45,567 bases of DNA from Candidatus Aminicenantota bacterium (lineage in GTDB: Bacteria; Acidobacteriota; Aminicenantia; Aminicenantales; UBA4085), in contig JAPKZG010000023.1 in NCBI GenBank assembly GCA_026393895.1, positions 1-45,567 of the forward strand. The letters run 5' to 3'. Shown one piece after another: positions 41,977 to 45,567 of this stretch. A model generated the notes under the pieces. It was not told where the DNA came from, did not search any database, and saw only the letters and a list, made by a program, of their open reading frames with translations. Position numbers and translations under genes: made by a program. The first letter of the stretch is position 1. Every line of letters begins with the position of its first letter.

Positions 41977-43044
41977 TCAAGACAAGATCGGATTCGCAAC
42001 CGCGGCTGGGTGCAAAAGGAAATTCCTATCCCTCTGCTTTCTCATGTACCAATCCGAGGTTGTAATAGATATCCGGCCAATTCGGCGCGATCCGTATCGC
42101 CTGTTCGAACTCCTCAATTGCGGCAGCATATTCCTCCGGAGATTTCGCCATCTCCACAGCGGCCATGCCGCGGTCGAAATGCCGTCTTGCTTCTTCGCGG
42201 GCAGTTTGGCCAAAGGATGATGCAATTCCGAAAAACAAGATAAAAATGACCGCGGGCAAAAACCTTTGGCAATTAATAGCTCAACCACTTCCTTGAGTCC
42301 TCTATAGGCGGCCACATGTAACGGCGTCAATTGGTTTTCATCCCGAGTATTGACATCCGATCCCTTGGCGATCAGCAGTTCGGCCACTTCCTTATGACCG
42401 TCAGAAACAGCCGCTAACAGTGCGGTAGCGCCACCTTCATTCTTGGCATTTATGTCTGCGCCTTTGGCTAATAACAACTCGACTATTTCCTTATGGCCTC
42501 CAATGGCAGCTGCGAGCAATGGTGTCAACTGTATTTGTTTCCGAGCATTTGTGTCCGTTCCTTTGGCCGCCGGTAGTTCGATCACTTTCTTGGCATTGAT
42601 GTCCGCGCCTCTAGCGATCAACTGTTCGACCATTTCTTTTTGGCCTTCAAGGGCGGCTTTGATCAGCGCGGGATCGGTGTTCAACCGATCAAACCTATAC
42701 TCCAGCTTGTTGATGAGGGTTTTTATCGTTTCAGCATCGTTCGCATTCGGGGCCAGCCGAATGTATTGCTTGAGATTCATTATCGCATCGCCGTATTTTT
42801 CAACTTTCTCCTGTACCAATCCTAGGTTGTAATAGATATCCGGCCAGTCCGGCGCAAGCCTTGCCGCCTGTTCGAACTCATTGATGGCGGCGGCATAATC
42901 CTCCGGAGATTTCGCCATCTCAACAGCAGCCATGCCGCGGTCGAAATGCCGTCTTGCTTCTTCTTGGGCGGTTTGGCCAAAGGATGATGCAATTCCGAAA
43001 AACAAGATAAAAATGACCGCGGGCAAAAAAATAGTTTTCTTCAT
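41977..43044 (-). CDS. secreted TPR/ankyrin-repeat protein with scrambled C-terminus
   Basis: A 355-codon frame; AGGAG lies 7 nt before the ATG. Signal peptide (TIFLPAVIFILFFGIASSFGQ), then TPR-like helices (about 25-110, YAAAINEFEQAARLAPDWPD, YGDAIMNLKQYIRLAPN), then about four ankyrin repeats (about 125-261), e.g. TPLLAAAIGGHKEIVELLLAKGADINAK and TPLHVAAYRGLKEVVELLIAKG. After residue 261 (42260) the frame enters a second copy of the gene's own 5' end, read out of frame, so the last 94 residues are nonsense (rich in Arg and Trp). The genuine protein was probably longer, with more repeats. The protein should be periplasmic or exported. Confidence 0.75.
   Translation of the reverse strand: MKKTIFLPAVIFILFFGIASSFGQTAQEEARRHFDRGMAAVEMAKSPEDYAAAINEFEQAARLAPDWPDIYYNLGLVQEKVEKYGDAIMNLKQYIRLAPNANDAETIKTLINKLEYRFDRLNTDPALIKAALEGQKEMVEQLIARGADINAKKVIELPAAKGTDTNARKQIQLTPLLAAAIGGHKEIVELLLAKGADINAKNEGGATALLAAVSDGHKEVAELLIAKGSDVNTRDENQLTPLHVAAYRGLKEVVELLIAKGFCPRSFLSCFSELHHPLAKLPAKKQDGISTAAWPLWRWRNLRRNMLPQLRSSNRRYGSRRIGRISITTSDWYMRKQRDRNFLLHPAAVANPILS
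42026..42259 (-). pseudogene. partial duplicate of the TPR/ankyrin gene 5' end
   Basis: Encodes 77 residues closely matching the first part of the upstream gene (LPAVIFILFFGIASSFGQ, then EEARRHFDRGMAAVEMAKSPEEYAAAI, EFEQAIRIAPNWPDIYYNLGL), with a handful of substitutions, ending at a stop after HEKAEG. The ATG and first codons are missing: similarity starts in the run preceding LPAVIF, at the junction with ankyrin sequence. This points to a tandem pair of related genes that recombined or lost the DNA between them. Confidence 0.8.
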
Positions 43045-43150
43045 TTAATGCTCCTGATTTTAAGAATCAACATTTCTTCTCAACTATCTCCGCAGGCTAG
43101 CATTTCTATATTCATGGTCCTAAGTATATGTTCTTTGATCATAACTGAAA

Positions 43151-44494
43151 TTATTTGGGCACGACCAAGGGGGTAACGAGGAAGTATTGCTGATTCCGAA
43201 AGTCAGCCGGGCTCCAATCAATGCCCCACTCCACTTTTGTCTGGTCACCAGACTTCGGAATCTGCTTCTCCCTCGCTAAATTGAGTAACGCCCAGTCGGA
43301 TTCCGAGCAGACCATATCTTCCCCCTTCACACCATAATTGGTGCCTAAATAGCCGGAGCCGAAAAAGTTATTGGCTATTTTCTTACGGTTCTTTTCCGCC
43401 ATCTCCAACGCAGCATGCAGAAGTCTATCCCCTTCCTCTTTGTTCAGCGGCTGTCCCAACAATCTGGCTACTTCAGCCCCACGATGGCCATATGTATCCA
43501 GAAATTCAGCGTCAGTAATTATGCGTGGTCCCCCTTTTCCCCCGTTGACTAGAGCAGGCTGATTGTCCAGGAAATATTTTTTGCCATTCACCTCCTTAAG
43601 AAAGATAACCGTATGGCTTGCAGCTGAATTACTAGCTTTTTCGGAGGTAAATTTGTTGTCTATCCCCGCGATCATTTTCCCTTCAAGGAGCAGCACATCA
43701 CCGGGTTGAAGTTCATTAAAAGCCTTGGCGGGCAAGGGAGGTACATTTCCCATCAGATGGGCTTGGATTCCGCTGCACCATTTGTTTGGTTCTTCGAGCC
43801 GCTGCTGAATAAGTTTTCCCTGCTTTTCCTTCCATTCAGCGGGCGAATTCTCAAACTCGGCCTGCTCCTCACTGGTTTTGAGTGATCCCACGATACCCTG
43901 CTTGCCCCTCAAATCAACCGCATCACTTTGAAAAAAGTCTGTAGCAGTTTTAAGTTTAAGTTCAGATGTCGGTAAACTAATATCCTTGAAAGCGCCCAGG
44001 AGCTGGCTCTTTTCCTCAGCAAACTTTTTCTGCCGCGCAAGCTCCAGCTCTTGCTGAAGTTGGAGTTGATGTTGCTTTTCCAGCTCTTCCGCCTGCTTCA
44101 GTTTGATCGCATTCTGCCTATCGATCTCAGCTTGGCGGGATGTATTTTGTTTCTTCGGGAAAATTAAACCAACCAATAAATTGGCTATGCCCTGCGCCAG
44201 CTGCTGCTCCGGATCACCTCCAGAGATTCCGCCAGAACCGCCACATTTCACGCAGCGTGCATATTCACTAAATTTTTCATTGTGCCGGTCATACTCTCTA
44301 AGAGCATTTTGACATTCACTCAGAGACGAGTATTGGCAGGGCGTTACGCTGCGTGAAATAGTGGCATCATCTAGGCCTGCACCGGTGGCATTCATTAACT
44401 TCGCATATTCCCTAAAATCTATTTGATAGGTTTCAGCGACCGCTTGACTCGAAGCGAGTACAACCAATGTTAGGAAGATCACCATGTTTTTCAT
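43151..44494 (-). CDS. exported protein with permuted-papain-like His/Cys order
   Basis: A 447-aa protein; GGGGGAGC precedes the ATG. Signal peptide (MVIFLTLVVLASSQAVA). Four Cys in an N-terminal segment (TPCQYSSLSECQ, RCVKCGGSGG), then a coiled coil (about 118-168, rich in Gln, Lys and Glu). The C-terminal domain (about 260-447) has LQPGDVLLLEG, SAASHTVIFLKEVNGKKYFLDNQ and GEDMVCSESDWALLN. GD...H...C in that order is the layout of permuted NlpC/P60 (YiiX/YaeF-like) thiol hydrolases, where His precedes Cys. Substrate unknown; a peptidoglycan or lipid amide is possible. Lower GC and island position suggest transfer. Confidence 0.7.
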   Translation of the reverse strand: MKNMVIFLTLVVLASSQAVAETYQIDFREYAKLMNATGAGLDDATISRSVTPCQYSSLSECQNALREYDRHNEKFSEYARCVKCGGSGGISGGDPEQQLAQGIANLLVGLIFPKKQNTSRQAEIDRQNAIKLKQAEELEKQHQLQLQQELELARQKKFAEEKSQLLGAFKDISLPTSELKLKTATDFFQSDAVDLRGKQGIVGSLKTSEEQAEFENSPAEWKEKQGKLIQQRLEEPNKWCSGIQAHLMGNVPPLPAKAFNELQPGDVLLLEGKMIAGIDNKFTSEKASNSAASHTVIFLKEVNGKKYFLDNQPALVNGGKGGPRIITDAEFLDTYGHRGAEVARLLGQPLNKEEGDRLLHAALEMAEKNRKKIANNFFGSGYLGTNYGVKGEDMVCSESDWALLNLAREKQIPKSGDQTKVEWGIDWSPADFRNQQYFLVTPLVVPK

Positions 44495-44526
44495 TTTGCT
44501 CCCCCCATTGTACTTAGAGGAAAATC

Positions 44527-44624
44527 TAGCATCACTATGCCGAGGTCTTCCGAGGTATCTAGTAGTATCACTATACCGAGGCTTTGCCGAGGTATCTAGT
44601 GATACTATCCTCGTGATGATGCTA
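44527..44624. repeat. nested direct and inverted repeats next to the IS256 right end
   Basis: Two 36-37 bp direct repeats (from 44531 and 44567), each holding two CCGAGG(T/C) boxes: ATCACTAT(G/A)CCGAGG, then CCGAGGTATCTAGT. Outer arms TAGCATCA (44527-44534) and TGATGCTA (44617-44624) are perfect inverted repeats; TATCACTA and TAGTGATA pair inside. The segment lies in the promoter region of the papain-like gene and ends 11 nt from the IS boundary. Confidence 0.75.
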
Positions 44625-44635
44625 TCCCGTATGCG

Positions 44636-45567
44636 GAGATATTGTCAAATGTTGTGTACAGGGAAGAACTGAGCATATCCCGTTGATCTCCGTTTAAGCC
44701 GCATTTTCCATGACGCCGTCGGTAAAGACGACGCCGCGAATCACTTGCGCCAGAAGTTGCGCGCTGTTCAGCTTTCGCCAGTGCCGCTCCGCCTGCTTTG
44801 CCAGCTTGAAGACCATCATCAACGTCGCCTGGCGCGAACCGCAGCCTTTCGTTTGCCGCGTCCGGTGCCGGACCGTCGCAAACGCCGATTCGATCGGGTT
44901 CGTCGTCCGGATATGCATCCAGTGTTCGGCTGGAAAATCATAAAAAGTGAACAGGACGTCTTCGTCTTTCCGCAAACATTCCGTCGCTTTTGGATACTTG
45001 GCTTCATACTCGGTAAGAAAACGCCGGTAGGCGATCAGGGTCTTTTCCTTGGTCGGCGACAGATACATCTCGTGAATCATCTTTTTCGCGTACGGCTGGA
45101 CGCTTTTGGGCAGCTTGTCCAGCACGTTGGACGTTTTATGAACCCAACACCGTTGCTCCCGGGTTTCCGATTGCTCTTCCTCCAAAGCAGCCCAGAAGCC
45201 CAGAGCCCCGTCGCCCACGGCCAGCTTGGGAGATTCCGCAAGTCCGCGGGCCTTCAGATCTCTCAGAACTTCCAGCCACGAGGCCGTGCTCTCGCGAATC
45301 CCATCCCAGACCGCGACCAGCTCTTTCGTCCCGTCCGCCAGGGCTCCCATGATGATCAGCAGGCACGGACGCTCCGTATCCAGCCGGACGTTGAAGTAGA
45401 TCCCGTCGGCCCACCAGTACACGTATCTCTTGTCCGAAAGATCCCGCCCCGCCCAGGCCTCATACTCGTCTTTCCAGCCCTCTTTCAACCGGACGATGTT
45501 GGTGGCCGAAAGTCCCGCCGCCTGTGGGCCCAAAATCGCCTCCAAGGCCTCCGAAAAGTCGCCCGTC
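44636..45567 (-). mobile_element. IS256-family insertion sequence, right copy, cut by window edge
   Basis: The right inverted repeat begins at 44636 (GAGATATTGTC on the plus strand), identical over its end to the left copy. The element continues past the window. Orientation is opposite to the left copy. Confidence 0.85.
44694..45567 (-). CDS. IS256-family transposase, 5' end beyond window
   Basis: 291 codons, open to the window edge, ending TAA at 44694. It covers all three catalytic residues: Asp in YVYWWADGIYF, Asp in AVGDGALGFW and Glu in TTNPIESAFATVRHRT. Codon 209 of the other copy (TAG) is TGG here (AVWDGIRES), so this copy is intact as far as seen and could mobilise both elements. Differences from the left copy include LPKSV for LPRSV, KTLIAYRR for KALRAYRR and CGSRQATL for CGSHLATL. 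Confidence 0.93.
   Translation of the reverse strand, partial: TGDFSEALEAILGPQAAGLSATNIVRLKEGWKDEYEAWAGRDLSDKRYVYWWADGIYFNVRLDTERPCLLIIMGALADGTKELVAVWDGIRESTASWLEVLRDLKARGLAESPKLAVGDGALGFWAALEEEQSETREQRCWVHKTSNVLDKLPKSVQPYAKKMIHEMYLSPTKEKTLIAYRRFLTEYEAKYPKATECLRKDEDVLFTFYDFPAEHWMHIRTTNPIESAFATVRHRTRQTKGCGSRQATLMMVFKLAKQAERHWRKLNSAQLLAQVIRGVVFTDGVMENAA

Larger units (their letters stand above)
38942..45567. mobile_element. IS256-type composite transposon candidate, right end beyond window
   Basis: Two IS256-family copies in inverted orientation (left on plus, right on minus) face each other with their right ends and enclose 40337-44635. The cargo is less GC-rich than the chromosome and holds a membrane protein, a TPR/ankyrin protein and a papain-like exported protein. 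The outer left inverted repeat starts at 38942; the outer right end is outside the window, so a target duplication cannot be tested. Confidence 0.5.

Noticed and set aside
44527..44624. Possible CRISPR array
   Set aside because: Only two direct units, no spacers between them, and the repeats are joined head to tail. No cas gene is present.

Overview
The window is GC-rich, densely packed bacterial chromosome. It reads as an envelope-rich Gram-negative organism: lipoprotein-like signals, TonB, a FecBCD-type importer, NHL/PEGA and DUF4097-type secreted proteins, an ECF sigma/anti-sigma pair, a DUF3014 protein and an MshEN protein. The short MFEDS start of the TonB part and the general gene style resemble Acidobacteriota or Candidatus Aminicenantes. 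That placement is an inference from gene style; no rRNA is present to confirm it.

Layout. 1-2813 (minus): operon of a PQQ-type beta-propeller protein, an HD-domain protein and a MobB-ThiF fusion cut by the window edge. 2897-6590: a 56-aa CxxC protein, rarA, a MerR-like regulator, tRNA-Pro(GGG), surE and a DedA protein. 6692-9549 (minus): binding protein, permease and ATPase of a FecBCD-type importer. 9550-10044: a spacer with strong hairpins, possibly 6S-like. 10045-11526: a duplicated-domain protein and a PflA-like radical SAM enzyme. 11538-16584 (minus): DUF3014, DUF4097-like and PEGA/NHL genes behind a broken acyl-CoA synthetase. 16759-18582: ECF sigma factor, a zinc-finger anti-sigma domain fused to TonB, and a tautomerase. 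18592-23012 (minus): an ABC-F protein lacking its N-terminus, abutting a Ca2+-type P-ATPase. 23192-27672: nitroreductase-like protein, tRNA-Pro(CGG), MFS exporter, DUF362 ferredoxin and class V aminotransferase. 27817-33323: small membrane protein, an NTF2-like protein with an internal 48-bp repeat, a very large NtrY-like sensor kinase, a flavodoxin and a Cys-rich membrane protein. 33335-38702: acylphosphatase, broken guaA-like gene, MshEN protein, broken thiD, threonine dehydratase-like enzyme, a structured RNA-like leader and a DUF72 protein.

38703-45567 is an accessory island: an AT-rich palindromic segment, then two inverted IS256-family copies (the left with an in-frame TAG, the right cut by the window edge). 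They flank about 4.3 kb of lower-GC cargo: an IS-truncated membrane protein, a TPR/ankyrin secreted protein rearranged with its own 5' end, and a secreted protein with a permuted-papain-like arrangement of His and Cys. This has the shape of an IS256-type composite transposon.

A recurrent oddity is that four conserved genes (acyl-CoA synthetase, ABC-F, guaA-like, thiD) each lack a block of coding sequence, with a frame change at the junction in three of them. Either the lineage is losing genes or the assembly has dropped short segments; the sequence alone cannot decide.
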